Assembly: GCF_000174195.1 (NCBI RefSeq)
Contig: NZ_ACFY01000058.1
Span: 1 to 64,000 of the forward strand
From: Roseburia inulinivorans DSM 16841
Lineage (GTDB): Bacteria; Bacillota; Clostridia; Lachnospirales; Lachnospiraceae
Direction: 5' to 3'
DNA length: 64,000 nucleotides
Part shown: one piece after another, positions 26,470 to 36,288 of the stretch
How positions within the stretch are numbered: the stretch's first letter is position 1
Layout: every line of letters starts with the position of its first letter
Notes under the pieces: model-generated
Database searches by the model: none
What the model saw: the letters and a program-made list of their open reading frames with translations, nothing else
What the model was told of the DNA's origin: nothing
Made by a program: the position numbers and the translations under genes

Positions 26470-27120
26470 ATGAACATAAATATTTTATATGAGGATGAGG
26501 AGGTTATTGTCTGCGAAAAACCGGCGGGGGTTGCGGCGCAGACAAGACGGTTAGGACAGGCGGACATGGAAAGCCTTCTGAAAAATTACCGGGCAGGAAA
26601 GGGAGAACAGCCGTATATCGGGGTGGTACACAGGCTGGATCAGCCGGTGCGCGGAGTGATGGTTTTTGCCAAAACAAAAGAAGCTGCGGCGGATTTAAGC
26701 CGTCAGGTGCAGACAAAAATGGCAGATAAATTTTATTATGCGGTGACAGACGGTGTGCCGGAACAGAAAAAAGGTACATTGGAAGATTACCTGCTCCGGG
26801 ATGGAAAAACAAACACTTCAAAAGTGGTATCTAAAAGTACGGAGGGCGCAAAGTCAGCAAGGCTGGACTATGAAGTGACCGCACAGAATAAAACGAACGC
26901 CGTTCTCCGGATCCGGTTAGACACCGGAAGGCATCATCAGATCCGGGTACAGTTAGCAAATGCAGGAATCCCGATCGTAGGGGATACGAAGTATAATTTT
27001 AAAGAGACAATGACACGGAGTGGAAACGGTCTTTTACTCTGCTCTTATAAAATCGGATTTAAACATCCAAAGACACATAAAAAAATGGAGTTCGAAATCA
27101 GGAATCCATTTCTCATCTGA
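26470..27120 (+). CDS. RluA-family RNA pseudouridine synthase
   Basis: Isomerises uridine to pseudouridine in rRNA or tRNA. 216 residues, catalytic core only, with no S4 domain. The signature GVVHRLDQPVRGVMVFAKT contains the catalytic Asp. LYEDEEVIVCEKPAG is the usual start, and LDTGRHHQIRVQLA is the conserved motif II. Substrate position cannot be told from sequence. AAGGAG precedes the ATG, and a terminator follows at once. Confidence 0.92.
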   Translation: MNINILYEDEEVIVCEKPAGVAAQTRRLGQADMESLLKNYRAGKGEQPYIGVVHRLDQPVRGVMVFAKTKEAAADLSRQVQTKMADKFYYAVTDGVPEQKKGTLEDYLLRDGKTNTSKVVSKSTEGAKSARLDYEVTAQNKTNAVLRIRLDTGRHHQIRVQLANAGIPIVGDTKYNFKETMTRSGNGLLLCSYKIGFKHPKTHKKMEFEIRNPFLI

Positions 27121-27127
27121 GACAGAA

Positions 27128-27160
27128 ACGCAGGAGTTACAAATAACTTCTGCGTTTTTG
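27128..27160 (+). terminator. Terminator after the pseudouridine synthase
   Basis: AACGCAGGAGTTA pairs with TAACTTCTGCGTT, then T-run. Confidence 0.85.
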
Positions 27161-27171
27161 CTATAAAAATA

Positions 27172-27313
27172 GTTACTGTTCACTCAGCAGTAAAACACTT
27201 GCTGTTTTGCTGCGTAAGAAAGTGATTCAGGAGTGAGCAGACTCCTTTTGTGAAGCAAAAACTGAAATGAGTCAGCGAATCGTTACTGGAACGAAGTATG
27301 AGTGAACAGTAAC
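27172..27313. repeat. Palindromic repeat with GTTACTGTTCACTCA ends
   Basis: Perfect 15-base inverted termini, GTTACTGTTCACTCA and TGAGTGAACAGTAAC, on a 142-base element with further internal stems. The right-hand ~33 bases recur as a solo hairpin at 50549. Together with the AT-rich chemoreceptor promoter region it fills the gap before the next gene. Confidence 0.7.
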
Positions 27314-27440
27314 GAAAAATAGAATAAAATCACGAAAAATGTCGAAAATAGAGTGGTAAAATAAGCATAATGTGCTAAAATACAAATAGGATTTAAAATT
27401 GGGTTCATAAAATAAAAAAGATGTAGTAGGAGGTATGGGT

Positions 27441-29219
27441 ATGAACAATATTAAGGTGAGAACAAAATTAGTTATTGTAATGGTGATTGCACTGATCGCA
27501 CTGGCACTATGCACCGTCATTTCCAACACAAGCCTGTCAGGACTTGGAAATAATGCGTTAGACATTATCGAGAATGATATGCGTTCCTCGTATGATGAAC
27601 AGATCAAGGCACAGGTAGATAATGTAATATCTCTTTGCCAGAGCATTTACAATCGGTATGAAAAAGGTGAATATACCTTAGACGAGGCAGAAAAACTTGC
27701 AGCAGACCAGATTCGTGATCTGCGTTACGGCAATAATGGATATTTCTGGGTAGATACCTATGATGGAACAAACGTAGTCCTTCTCGGCAATGACACAGAG
27801 GGAACAAATCGTATGGATGCAGTGGACACCAATGGATTTGCGTATATGCAGGCGATCATCAACGCAGGAAAGCAGGAAGACGGCGGTTTTACGGATTATG
27901 TATTCCCGAGAGAGGGTGAGACGGAGTCTTCTCCAAAACGTGCTTACAGCAAGGCATTTGAGCCATTTGGCTGGGTACTTGGAACCGGAAATTACACGGA
28001 CGATATTGATGATGATGTACTGGATGTCAAAAATGAATTTTCTTCCTATGAATCCAACAGCAGAATGGCGATCATCGGAATCGCTGTTGTCATGGAAGTA
28101 ATCTTAATTTTAGTCCTGACACTGATCATAGCCAGCATTGTGAAACCATTGAAAAAGAGCCTTACCCATATTGACGAGATAGCGCAGGGTGATTTTTCAA
28201 AAGAATTTGAACAGGATCTGTTAAAGAGAAAAGATGATTTTGGACAACTGGCAGATTCGCTTGAGAAAATGCGCTCTGAGATGAAGGAACTGATTGGAGA
28301 GGTGAAATCAGAAGCATTAGAGATCACCGGCATGGTGCAGGAGATTGATACAAGTCTTCAGGCATTAGATGATCAGATTGAAAATGTATCTGCGACAACG
28401 GAGGAGCTTGCGGCAGGTATGGAGGAGACAGCGGCATCTTCGGAAGAGATGAATGCAATGTCACATGAGATTGAGAGCGCTGCGAAGAGTATTGCAGAGA
28501 GATCTCAGGATGGCGCTAACGAGGCAGATGAGATCAGGGAACGTGCTGTGAAAATCAAAAAAGATACAGACGAAAATGACAGACGTACCAGATCGATTCA
28601 TGAGGAGATTAATGAGAGCCTGACAAAAGCACTCGAAGATATTAAGGTTGTGGATCAGATCAATGTTCTTGCCAAATCAATCATGGATATTACCGGACAG
28701 ACGAACCTTCTGGCTTTGAATGCATCCATTGAGGCTGCCAGGGCGGGAGAGGCAGGAAAAGGATTTGCGGTTGTTGCAGATGAGATCCGTGTATTGGCAG
28801 AGCAGTCAAAAGCCGCAGTTGCCCATATTCAGGAAGTGACTGGCAATGTGACCGCAGCCGTTGAGAATCTTGCAAATGATGCAGAGAGGCTGCTGGAGTT
28901 TGTCGGAAATGATGTTGTGGAGAGTCTTGGAGGATTTGCAGAAATGGCAAATTCCTATAACAGTGATGCTGCCAATGTAGATTCTCTTGTAACGGACTTC
29001 TCGGCATCATCGGAGCAGCTGCTCGCATCCATTAACGGAGTGATGGATGCTATCTCCGATGTCAGCAAGACTGCGACAGAGGGAGCTACCGGAACAACGG
29101 ATATTGCTGAAAAAGTAGGAAACGTTGTGCAGGAGGCAGAGGCAATTAAACAGAAGGCAGAGACAACCTATCATTCTGCTGAAAAACTACAGAAAAATGT
29201 GGAACGTTTTATTGTATAA
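27441..29219 (+). CDS. Methyl-accepting chemotaxis protein
   Basis: Membrane chemoreceptor of 592 residues. TM1 is at ~8-30. A single Cache domain covers ~40-190 ([36 protein letters not shown]), a fold that commonly binds small organic ligands. TM2 is ~196-220, HAMP ~220-275, then a long cytoplasmic coiled coil with the CheW/CheA tip ([31 protein letters not shown], split here only by reading order). I chose ATG 27441, because AGGAGG then sits seven bases before it. The ligand is unknown. Confidence 0.93.
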   Translation: MNNIKVRTKLVIVMVIALIALALCTVISNTSLSGLGNNALDIIENDMRSSYDEQIKAQVDNVISLCQSIYNRYEKGEYTLDEAEKLAADQIRDLRYGNNGYFWVDTYDGTNVVLLGNDTEGTNRMDAVDTNGFAYMQAIINAGKQEDGGFTDYVFPREGETESSPKRAYSKAFEPFGWVLGTGNYTDDIDDDVLDVKNEFSSYESNSRMAIIGIAVVMEVILILVLTLIIASIVKPLKKSLTHIDEIAQGDFSKEFEQDLLKRKDDFGQLADSLEKMRSEMKELIGEVKSEALEITGMVQEIDTSLQALDDQIENVSATTEELAAGMEETAASSEEMNAMSHEIESAAKSIAERSQDGANEADEIRERAVKIKKDTDENDRRTRSIHEEINESLTKALEDIKVVDQINVLAKSIMDITGQTNLLALNASIEAARAGEAGKGFAVVADEIRVLAEQSKAAVAHIQEVTGNVTAAVENLANDAERLLEFVGNDVVESLGGFAEMANSYNSDAANVDSLVTDFSASSEQLLASINGVMDAISDVSKTATEGATGTTDIAEKVGNVVQEAEAIKQKAETTYHSAEKLQKNVERFIV

Positions 29220-29281
29220 CCGGTAATGGATATAGAATGTGACAAAACAGCAAGCGTTTTTTTGGAGCAAAAGGGGATCGT

Positions 29282-31615
29282 ATGATAGAAAAGTATTATA
29301 ATGGGGTTATCGAACAGGTCGCAGGAGGAATCGGAAATGTAGAACATAACAGTATCCTTGTGCGGTATAGCAATGATTTTTCCATATGGGATTTAGAGAG
29401 TGTCAATCATTACAAGGATCAGTCAGACATCTTTTTTACCTGTCATGAGTTTTCTTATAACAAGATCGCAGAGGCTTATGAACCATATCTGGGACTGATC
29501 CGGCAGATGTTCCATAAGTATTGCAGCGGCACATTGGAAGAGTTTATGGAAGAATGTGATGTCTACAAGCTTCAGAGACCTGTGTTTGAAAGTTATTTTG
29601 AAAAGGGATTTTGCGAGAGAACGGAACAGATCCTGATCGATGAGGTAGAGTATGAGCAGGAACGTATGCGCAATTCGATCGTGACGATGCTTCAGAAATT
29701 ATCAGAGATCCGTCCGGTCGTCATTGTGTTGAACCGTTTCCAGCTTGCTTCGAAAAGCACCATGCAGCTTTCCAACAGCCTGCTTCAGGTGAAGAATAAA
29801 AATATCGGCATTGTCTTGGGAGTCAATGATGTGCAGTCGATTCCGGAATTTGCACATGAAGAGTGGGATGCGATCTGTGAGAGTATGGATGACCGGAACA
29901 TGGTGTACCATATCGGAAATGCAGGCAGGAACATGGAACCGGATGTCATGGACTATTACTCTGATTATGAGAGTGACGATGGCTATCGGAAACTGAATAA
30001 TCTGGTATACTTTTTGGATTTTGACCAGGCAGACCATCATCTGAGCAAGATTGAGCGCCGGATCAAGTTTGATAACTTTACGATTTCTGAGAAAAAGCAT
30101 TATCAGCTTTTGCTGTTACAGATTATGGTGTCGGTACTGCAAAGAGATATTGCGAAGGCTCTGGAATCCTGCGAAGATCTGGAAAAACTGCAGGATCAGG
30201 AGAAAGAGGGAGCATTTTATTATAATTTCTGGATGGCAACTTCTTACATGTATCTTGGCAAGTTAGAGGAAGCCATGATTTATGTACAGAAGGCAAAGGA
30301 GTGCGGAGAAGCGCTTGGGGATGATTTTTTAGTGTTCCGTGCGGAACTTTTAAAAGCGCAGAACCAGATGTCCGGCTGGTGCAATATTTTCTTCTGTGCC
30401 CAGGATATTGAGATCAGCGATAAACTGATCGAGAAGCTGAATGCGTACCATTATAAAAATCATCTGGCGCATATTTATATTTATGCATACGACAATAAAC
30501 CGGAGATCGTGGCAAAAGCGTACCGGTCGGAAGCATTTCTGATTTATTTTTCCAAGGGCGTTGCGCTTGCAAAAGAGATTGGCAATGAGCAGCTTATCAG
30601 CATTGCATACCGGAAAAATATCATGATAGCATCCACAAATGGCGAGTACGAAGTTTCCCTGTTATATTCGATCCGTACCTATGAGGCGATGAAAGATGTT
30701 GACAGCGTGGAGGGCGGAAGGATCTATTCCGGTATTGCGTATAATTTATGCGCAATGGGAGAAAATGAGAGAGCCCAGAGCTATTACAACAAGGCAATTA
30801 AGATATTATGTAAACTGAGAAAGCCGGAGGATATTGCAGAAGTACATTATAATATGTCATTGAACTGCGTTATGCTGGGGCAGTATGACAAGGCGCAGGA
30901 ATACCTGACACAGTGTATGAAAGCGATCGAAAAGCTGCATCTGAACAGTCTGCGTGTCTGCAACCTGTCCAAACTGTATGGATTGTTTGCTCTGGTTTCC
31001 ATTTTACAGGGAAACCGTTTTAACTGTGAGAGGTATCTGTATAGCTGCCGCCAGTTTTTGAATTATATTTTCGAGAAGGAAAAGACAGAAAACAACCTCG
31101 CCACTGTGCATGACTACGCAAAGGCAGATGATGATATGTTCCTCTATACGTTTTCCAAGGCATTATTAGCACAGCATGACGGAGACAACGAGGAGGCGCT
31201 AAAATTATATGAGCAGGCAGATATTTATTTAAAGAGAGCAGAGGGAAACCAGTTTTTCTGTTATGTGCTGTTCCGAAGGAACAGGATGGAATGCTTCAGG
31301 AATGCAGGAAAAGAGATCCTTTATGAGCAGGAAGAGTTTATTTTAAAACAGTATGAAGAGACACATCGTATCATGTTCCATGAGTACGCGGAGGATATGA
31401 AAGATCTTCTGCCACCGGTAGATGACGACTGTGAGGAATTATCAACCAGGGAAATCGAGGATCTGTTAAAGCAGGAGAGCGTGGAGCGGGCATATAAGAG
31501 TAAGAAAGAACAGCTCGACTTTATTTCTATCTGGCAGAAACTGATCGATGTAAATGGTATCACTGCAAAAAGAGATGCTCAATATGGTCATGAAGACATT
31601 TTTAAATCATTTTGA
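29282..31615 (+). CDS. TPR protein with degenerate AAA-type N-terminus; upstream part of a split TPR-GGDEF protein
   Basis: 777 residues. The first ~250 look like a worn AAA/STAND ATPase: VVIVLNRFQLASKSTMQL resembles a Walker B region, but no P-loop is visible, so ATP hydrolysis is unlikely. Residues ~270-720 are helical tetratricopeptide-type repeats (EAMIYVQKAKECGEALGD, AQSYYNKAIKILCKL). The frame ends shortly after an A5 run at 31567-31571. Removing one A joins it to the GGDEF gene to give ~1098 residues, an architecture familiar in Lachnospiraceae. It follows the chemoreceptor by 62 bases. Confidence 0.8.
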   Translation: MIEKYYNGVIEQVAGGIGNVEHNSILVRYSNDFSIWDLESVNHYKDQSDIFFTCHEFSYNKIAEAYEPYLGLIRQMFHKYCSGTLEEFMEECDVYKLQRPVFESYFEKGFCERTEQILIDEVEYEQERMRNSIVTMLQKLSEIRPVVIVLNRFQLASKSTMQLSNSLLQVKNKNIGIVLGVNDVQSIPEFAHEEWDAICESMDDRNMVYHIGNAGRNMEPDVMDYYSDYESDDGYRKLNNLVYFLDFDQADHHLSKIERRIKFDNFTISEKKHYQLLLLQIMVSVLQRDIAKALESCEDLEKLQDQEKEGAFYYNFWMATSYMYLGKLEEAMIYVQKAKECGEALGDDFLVFRAELLKAQNQMSGWCNIFFCAQDIEISDKLIEKLNAYHYKNHLAHIYIYAYDNKPEIVAKAYRSEAFLIYFSKGVALAKEIGNEQLISIAYRKNIMIASTNGEYEVSLLYSIRTYEAMKDVDSVEGGRIYSGIAYNLCAMGENERAQSYYNKAIKILCKLRKPEDIAEVHYNMSLNCVMLGQYDKAQEYLTQCMKAIEKLHLNSLRVCNLSKLYGLFALVSILQGNRFNCERYLYSCRQFLNYIFEKEKTENNLATVHDYAKADDDMFLYTFSKALLAQHDGDNEEALKLYEQADIYLKRAEGNQFFCYVLFRRNRMECFRNAGKEILYEQEEFILKQYEETHRIMFHEYAEDMKDLLPPVDDDCEELSTREIEDLLKQESVERAYKSKKEQLDFISIWQKLIDVNGITAKRDAQYGHEDIFKSF

Positions 31616-32579
31616 CGTCGACCGGGCAGTCTATATCCGCTATAGCGAGAGGGTGCCGCAGGTACTTTACAATGACACAGAGAAAGAGATGACGCCGGAG
31701 ATCATGAAGATCATGGAAAAATCCATGCGGAAAAATGCGGGTGGATTTGTGATCTCCAAGATCAGCAGCAATTATTCTGAACATCAGGATATCACATCGA
31801 TTTTTGGTGATGAAGATGTGTGTTCCATGGTGGCGATCCCATTTTTTAACAACGCAAAAATCGAGAATATTGTCATCACCTATGTGCTGATGAAGGATAA
31901 CTGGCATTCCTCGGTGAACCGTTATATGCTTGATGAGGACGATCTGAACTTTTATCAGCTTCTGTTCCGTGAGGTGCGTTACGCATTGAACAGGCTTGAT
32001 GCCTATGACAAGATTTATGAGATGAATACAAAACTGTATATGTCGGCAGTTACAGACCAGCTGACAGGGTGCTATAACCGTGAAGGGTTCTACCGCAAAT
32101 TAGACGCACTTCTGAAAGAGATCGCAGGGGAAAAAAGAAAACCAAAGCTGGGAGTGATGTTTATTGACCTGGACAATTTCAAACACTATAATGATACGTA
32201 CGGACATGATGTGGGCGATTTCGTTCTGATCAAAATGGCTGATATTTTTACGGAAGTCTGTGGAAAAGATGGTTTTGTGTGCCGTTATGGCGGGGATGAG
32301 TTCCTGATCTTCCTTTATACAGATGACAGGGATATTTTCAAAGAAAAGGCAGAGCGTATCTATCAGATTATTGATGAGGCAGACGGATTTTCGGCGGAGA
32401 TCAGTGAAAAACTCGGACAGTCATTCTCAATCGATAAACAGCATCAGATCTCCTGCTCCATCGGTATTGCAGCCGGAGACCATATCTGTACGGAAAATGA
32501 TATGACAGAGATGATCAAGAGGGCGGATGATCTGTTATATTCGATCAAAACAACGACAAAAGGAACCTATCGTATATGA
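31554..32579 (+). CDS. GGDEF diguanylate cyclase domain, downstream part of a split protein
   Basis: 341 residues in a frame overlapping the TPR gene. Residues ~10-150 are GAF-like. ~160-341 are a GGDEF domain with DQLTGCYNREGFYR, the FIDLDNFK metal site, and an intact active site RYGGDEF, so c-di-GMP synthesis is likely. No ribosome binding site precedes ATG 31554, and the TPR protein's frame aligns with this one after a single-base shift. I think they were one gene. The stop overlaps cca as ATGA. Confidence 0.85.
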   Translation: MVSLQKEMLNMVMKTFLNHFDVDRAVYIRYSERVPQVLYNDTEKEMTPEIMKIMEKSMRKNAGGFVISKISSNYSEHQDITSIFGDEDVCSMVAIPFFNNAKIENIVITYVLMKDNWHSSVNRYMLDEDDLNFYQLLFREVRYALNRLDAYDKIYEMNTKLYMSAVTDQLTGCYNREGFYRKLDALLKEIAGEKRKPKLGVMFIDLDNFKHYNDTYGHDVGDFVLIKMADIFTEVCGKDGFVCRYGGDEFLIFLYTDDRDIFKEKAERIYQIIDEADGFSAEISEKLGQSFSIDKQHQISCSIGIAAGDHICTENDMTEMIKRADDLLYSIKTTTKGTYRI

Positions 32580-33916
32580 AAATCGTTTTACCTGAGAAAG
32601 TAACTTATATTATTGACACACTGACACAGCATGGCTTTGAGGCCTATGCTGTAGGTGGGTGCGTCCGTGATACGATGTTAGGACGGATTCCTATGGACTG
32701 GGACATCACGACATCAGCAAAACCGGAACAGGTAAAAGAGTTATTCCGACATACCATAGATACTGGGATCCAGCATGGAACGGTTACCGTGATGCTTGAA
32801 CATGAGGGATTCGAGGTGACCACATACCGTATAGACGGGGAATATGAGGATGCAAGGCATCCTAAGGAGGTACAGTTTACTTCCAATCTGTTAGAAGATC
32901 TGAAGCGCCGCGATTTTACGATCAATGCCATGGCTTACAATGATAAGGATGGGCTGGTCGATGCGTTTGATGGTGTGGGAGATTTAGAGCGCGGTGTGAT
33001 CCGGTGCGTGGGAGCTGCTGTGGAGCGTTTTACGGAGGACGCGCTTCGTATGCTGCGTGCAGTGCGGTTTGGAGCGCAACTTGGCTTCTCTATTGAAGAT
33101 GAGACAAGAGAGGCGATTGTTTCCCTGGCACCAAACATTGCAAAAGTGAGTGCAGAACGTATTCAGATCGAAATGGTAAAACTTCTCACGTCCGGACATC
33201 CGGAACTGCTGCGCACGGCCTATGAGACAGGACTTACCGCAGTTTTTCTGCCGGAATTTGACGAGATGATGAAAACACCGCAGAATAATCCGCATCACTG
33301 CTATTCTGTGGGGGAGCACACGCTGCATGCCCTGATGGAGATACAGCCGGATAAAGTGGCGCGTATTACAATGCTGTTACATGATGTGGCAAAACCGATG
33401 TGCAGAACCACGGACGAACATGGCGTGGATCACTTTTATGGACACCCACAGGAAGGAAGTCTTGTGGCAAGGAAGATTTTGCGGCGGCTGAAGTTTGACA
33501 ATGATACAACCGACCGGGTATGCAGACTGATCTTATGCCACGACGATAATCCGCCTTTGCAGGAGCGGACGGTCCGCAGAGCAATCTACCGGAACGGTGT
33601 GGATCAGTATCCGCTGCTTTTTGCAGTAAAAAGAGCGGACATGCTGGCACAGAGTGCATACAGGCGGGAGGAAAAAGCAGAGTATTTAAAGGAATACGAA
33701 GAAATATATGAGCAGATCATGGCGAAGCGGCAGTGCCTTTCCATAAAGGAACTTGCGGTTACGGGAACGGATCTGATCGCAGATGGAATGCAGCCGGGAA
33801 AGGCGATCGGCGAGACGCTGAAACAGCTTTTGGAGTATGTGCTGGAACACCCGGAGGACAACACGAAAGAAAAATTAATGGAACAGGTTCATAATATCGC
33901 ATCCCCTCACATATGA
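32576..33916 (+). CDS. cca: CCA tRNA nucleotidyltransferase with HD domain
   Basis: Adds or repairs the 3' CCA of tRNAs. 446 residues. The nucleotidyltransferase head is AYAVGGCVRDTMLGRIPMDWDI, with the catalytic DxD pair. RRDFTINAMAY and the flexible loop follow, then the neck and body domains (EDALRMLRAVRFGAQLGF). A C-terminal HD domain (MLLHDVAKP, and HFYGHPQEG) suggests phosphohydrolase activity. It overlaps the GGDEF gene by four bases. Its 3' end forms one arm of a hairpin that covers the next gene's ribosome binding site. Confidence 0.95.
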   Translation: MKIVLPEKVTYIIDTLTQHGFEAYAVGGCVRDTMLGRIPMDWDITTSAKPEQVKELFRHTIDTGIQHGTVTVMLEHEGFEVTTYRIDGEYEDARHPKEVQFTSNLLEDLKRRDFTINAMAYNDKDGLVDAFDGVGDLERGVIRCVGAAVERFTEDALRMLRAVRFGAQLGFSIEDETREAIVSLAPNIAKVSAERIQIEMVKLLTSGHPELLRTAYETGLTAVFLPEFDEMMKTPQNNPHHCYSVGEHTLHALMEIQPDKVARITMLLHDVAKPMCRTTDEHGVDHFYGHPQEGSLVARKILRRLKFDNDTTDRVCRLILCHDDNPPLQERTVRRAIYRNGVDQYPLLFAVKRADMLAQSAYRREEKAEYLKEYEEIYEQIMAKRQCLSIKELAVTGTDLIADGMQPGKAIGETLKQLLEYVLEHPEDNTKEKLMEQVHNIASPHI

Positions 33917-33978
33917 TGAATTGACACGGCAGGAGAGCATTTTGCTCTCTTATCGCAGATTCATCGTATGGAGGGGAT
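33901..33978 (+). promoter_or_regulatory. Long hairpin hiding the SD of the CotS-like kinase
   Basis: ATCCCCTC at the end of cca pairs perfectly with GAGGGGAT, the ribosome binding site of the next gene. Inside, ATGATGAAT pairs with ATTCATC and GAGAGCA with TGCTCTC. The cca stop lies in the left arm, so ribosomes finishing cca would open the stem, a translational-coupling layout. Confidence 0.65.
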
Positions 33979-33982
33979 TTTC

Positions 33983-34969
33983 ATGTATATCAGGCCGGAA
34001 CAGATAGCAGAACAATATGAGATGGAGGTAAAGTCTATTTCGAAGGGAAGAGACTGTTTTTTGTGTGAAACAGATCTCGGAATGCGCGCACTGAAGGAGT
34101 ATAGGGGCTCTGTGGAGCGTGCAGAATTTCTGGCTGGAATGCTTGATTTCCTGAAAGAGCAGAATATTGTGGCAGAGCAGATCTTTTATACAAAAGAAGG
34201 GGAAATTTTTGCCAGGGACGAAGAGGAACAGAATTATCTGTTATTGTCAGTTTTCCGTGGAGCCGAGTGCGATACGAAGAGCAGGGAGGACATGGTGTAT
34301 GCGGTAAGACTGCTCGCTGGTTTACATAATGCAACTGAACAGTATCCGGACGAGGTGCCTGAGTTTGTAAAAATGAATCCTAACGCCCTGCTTTTGCTTT
34401 ATGAAAAACATAACCGTGAATTGCGGCAGGTGCGCAATTATATCCGTGGCAGAAAACAGAAAAATGAGTTTGAAGAAATGTTCATGCGCCAGTTTGCAGG
34501 TTTTTTTGAAAAGGCACAGGCTGTCACAGAGCAGTTGCAAAATATGGAGATTCGTGAGGAGTTGACTGGCTTCTGCCATGGGGATTATAACCAGCACAAT
34601 GTCATTTTTTCGAGAGAGGGCGTGGCAATCGTCAATTTCCTTAATTTTTCCTATCAGATCCGGGTGAGTGACCTCTCAAATTTTGTGCGGAAGATGATGG
34701 AAAAAAATAATTGGAACACGTCGCTTGGAATGGAGTTGATCGGGGCATATGATTCTGTGCGGAAACTAAAGCCGCAGGAATTTTCATATTTGTATTTTTA
34801 CCTTGCGTATCCCGAGAAATTCTGGAAAATTGCAAATCATTATAGCCAGTCCCACAAAGCCTGGCTTTCCGGCAGAAACACCGAAAAACTCAGCAAGGTG
34901 ATCACACAGGAGGGGGCGAGGGAGCATTTTTTGCAGACGCTTGCAGGGAAAGTAGAAAATAGGATATAA
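33983..34969 (+). CDS. CotS-like aminoglycoside-phosphotransferase-fold protein
   Basis: 328 residues of the CotS/YutH spore-coat kinase-like family. The N-lobe has FLCETDLGMRALKEY, and the catalytic loop is GFCHGDYNQHNVIF, with the HGDxxxxN triad intact. The usual metal-binding DFD motif reads VNFLNF, lacking the first Asp, so activity is doubtful. I chose ATG 33983, with GGAGGGG seven bases upstream. In sporeformers such proteins sit in the coat; here the function is unknown. Its expression may be coupled to cca. Confidence 0.78.
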   Translation: MYIRPEQIAEQYEMEVKSISKGRDCFLCETDLGMRALKEYRGSVERAEFLAGMLDFLKEQNIVAEQIFYTKEGEIFARDEEEQNYLLLSVFRGAECDTKSREDMVYAVRLLAGLHNATEQYPDEVPEFVKMNPNALLLLYEKHNRELRQVRNYIRGRKQKNEFEEMFMRQFAGFFEKAQAVTEQLQNMEIREELTGFCHGDYNQHNVIFSREGVAIVNFLNFSYQIRVSDLSNFVRKMMEKNNWNTSLGMELIGAYDSVRKLKPQEFSYLYFYLAYPEKFWKIANHYSQSHKAWLSGRNTEKLSKVITQEGAREHFLQTLAGKVENRI

Positions 34970-34979
34970 TTAGGTAACA

Positions 34980-35025
34980 GCGAAACTTTTTTTCACAATT
35001 CTATTTACGCTTTGATGAGTTTCGC
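34980..35025 (+). repeat. AACT/AGTT-family hairpin before the PEGA lipoprotein gene
   Basis: GCGAAACT and AGTTTCGC, perfect arms on a 46-base element that ends 11 bases before the ribosome binding site. It shares arms and an inner ACG-containing core with copies at 39171, 41767 and 49364. Confidence 0.7.
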
Positions 35026-35047
35026 AATTTACATAAGAGGTGATACG

Positions 35048-36283
35048 TTGAGAAAATTAAGATACATGTATTATAGCATTATTTTAAGTATGATTTTATT
35101 AGCGGGATGTGGACAGCAGACAAGACCGGTCTCGACTGCACAGTATTATAATCCGGCGAAAGAGACAGCGGCAGATACTGAGGAAGCAGAGGGTGCAGGG
35201 GCGGAGACATCGATCGGAACCGATCTCTATCTGATCATTGGCAATGACATGACCAATGAACAGTTGAATTTAAAGCAGCTTGCATCAGGAAAGCAGTATC
35301 TGTATGTTTATTCATTGTCTACAGACTTTCTGGATAAATACGGAAACAGTGCAACAACGATGGATTTTGAGCCGGGCAGGGTGATCCATATTGGAAAAAA
35401 AGATGGCGAAGGACGGCTCTTGCAGGCACAGATCGCGGATGAAGTCTGGGAATATTCGGATATCACAAAATATTCGGTAGATACAGAGCGTGGGATTTTC
35501 AAAATTGCGGATTCCAAGTATTCGTATGACGCAGATTTGTTCGTGGAATCGAATGGAGAAAAAATCCGTCTGTCCGACCTGAACGAAAAAGATGAGATCC
35601 GTGTCGTTGGAATCGGAACAAAAATATTATCCGTATCCGTCACTACCGGACAGGGAACTCTGGAGTTAAAGAATACATCCGTATTTGAGGGAAGTTTTAT
35701 TCAGGTGGGAAGTAAGATTTTTGCACAGATCACACACAATATGAAGCTGGAGATCCCGGAGGGAACTTATACGGTTACCGTTGCAAATGAAGGATATGGC
35801 GGCAGCACAGAGGTGGAGATCGCAAGAGGGGAGAACTGCACGCTTGATCTGGATGAATTAAAAGGTGAGGGTCCTAAGACTGGAAGTATCATATTTTATA
35901 TTGATGTGGAGGGAGCAACGCTTTCCATTGATGGGGATACTGTGGATTACAGCGCACCTGTGGTACTGACCTATGGCGTGCACACATTGCATGCGGAGGC
36001 AGAGGGATACGACGATTTTGATAAAAAGCTTTTTGTTAACTCTGCGGCAGCGAATATCGATATCTCTCTTACCGGAGACGGTACTACGTCAGACAATGAC
36101 ATGACAGAGGGCACAGAGTCTGTGGAGGAGACCGAAACTGCTGAGACAGAGACAAAAGACAGTGAGGAGGAGACAAAGAGTACAGAAAAAGATTCGGAGA
36201 CGTCAGACAAGTCCACGGACAAAGATGTGACATCTGATTATCTGTCCACACTTTCTGATCTCATCACGTCGTTGAATAAGTAA
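35048..36283 (+). CDS. PEGA-domain lipoprotein
   Basis: Surface lipoprotein of about 411 residues. The TTG start at 35048 is chosen because AAGAGGTGA precedes it and the protein then opens with a proper signal peptide and lipobox (SMILLAGCGQ). The central region, residues ~50-210, is unrecognised and beta-rich. Residues ~210-350 hold two PEGA-like modules (EGTYTVTVANEGYGG; GVHTLHAEAEGYDDF), which are usually found in wall- or surface-associated proteins. The Ser/Thr/Glu/Asp-rich C-terminal tail resembles a linker. Function unknown. Confidence 0.82.
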   Translation: MRKLRYMYYSIILSMILLAGCGQQTRPVSTAQYYNPAKETAADTEEAEGAGAETSIGTDLYLIIGNDMTNEQLNLKQLASGKQYLYVYSLSTDFLDKYGNSATTMDFEPGRVIHIGKKDGEGRLLQAQIADEVWEYSDITKYSVDTERGIFKIADSKYSYDADLFVESNGEKIRLSDLNEKDEIRVVGIGTKILSVSVTTGQGTLELKNTSVFEGSFIQVGSKIFAQITHNMKLEIPEGTYTVTVANEGYGGSTEVEIARGENCTLDLDELKGEGPKTGSIIFYIDVEGATLSIDGDTVDYSAPVVLTYGVHTLHAEAEGYDDFDKKLFVNSAAANIDISLTGDGTTSDNDMTEGTESVEETETAETETKDSEEETKSTEKDSETSDKSTDKDVTSDYLSTLSDLITSLNK

Positions 36284-36288
36284 GAAGA

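Noticed and set aside
31554..31620. Independent translation start of the GGDEF gene
   Set aside because: No Shine-Dalgarno sequence before ATG 31554, and the amino-acid sequence continues the TPR protein after a one-base shift.
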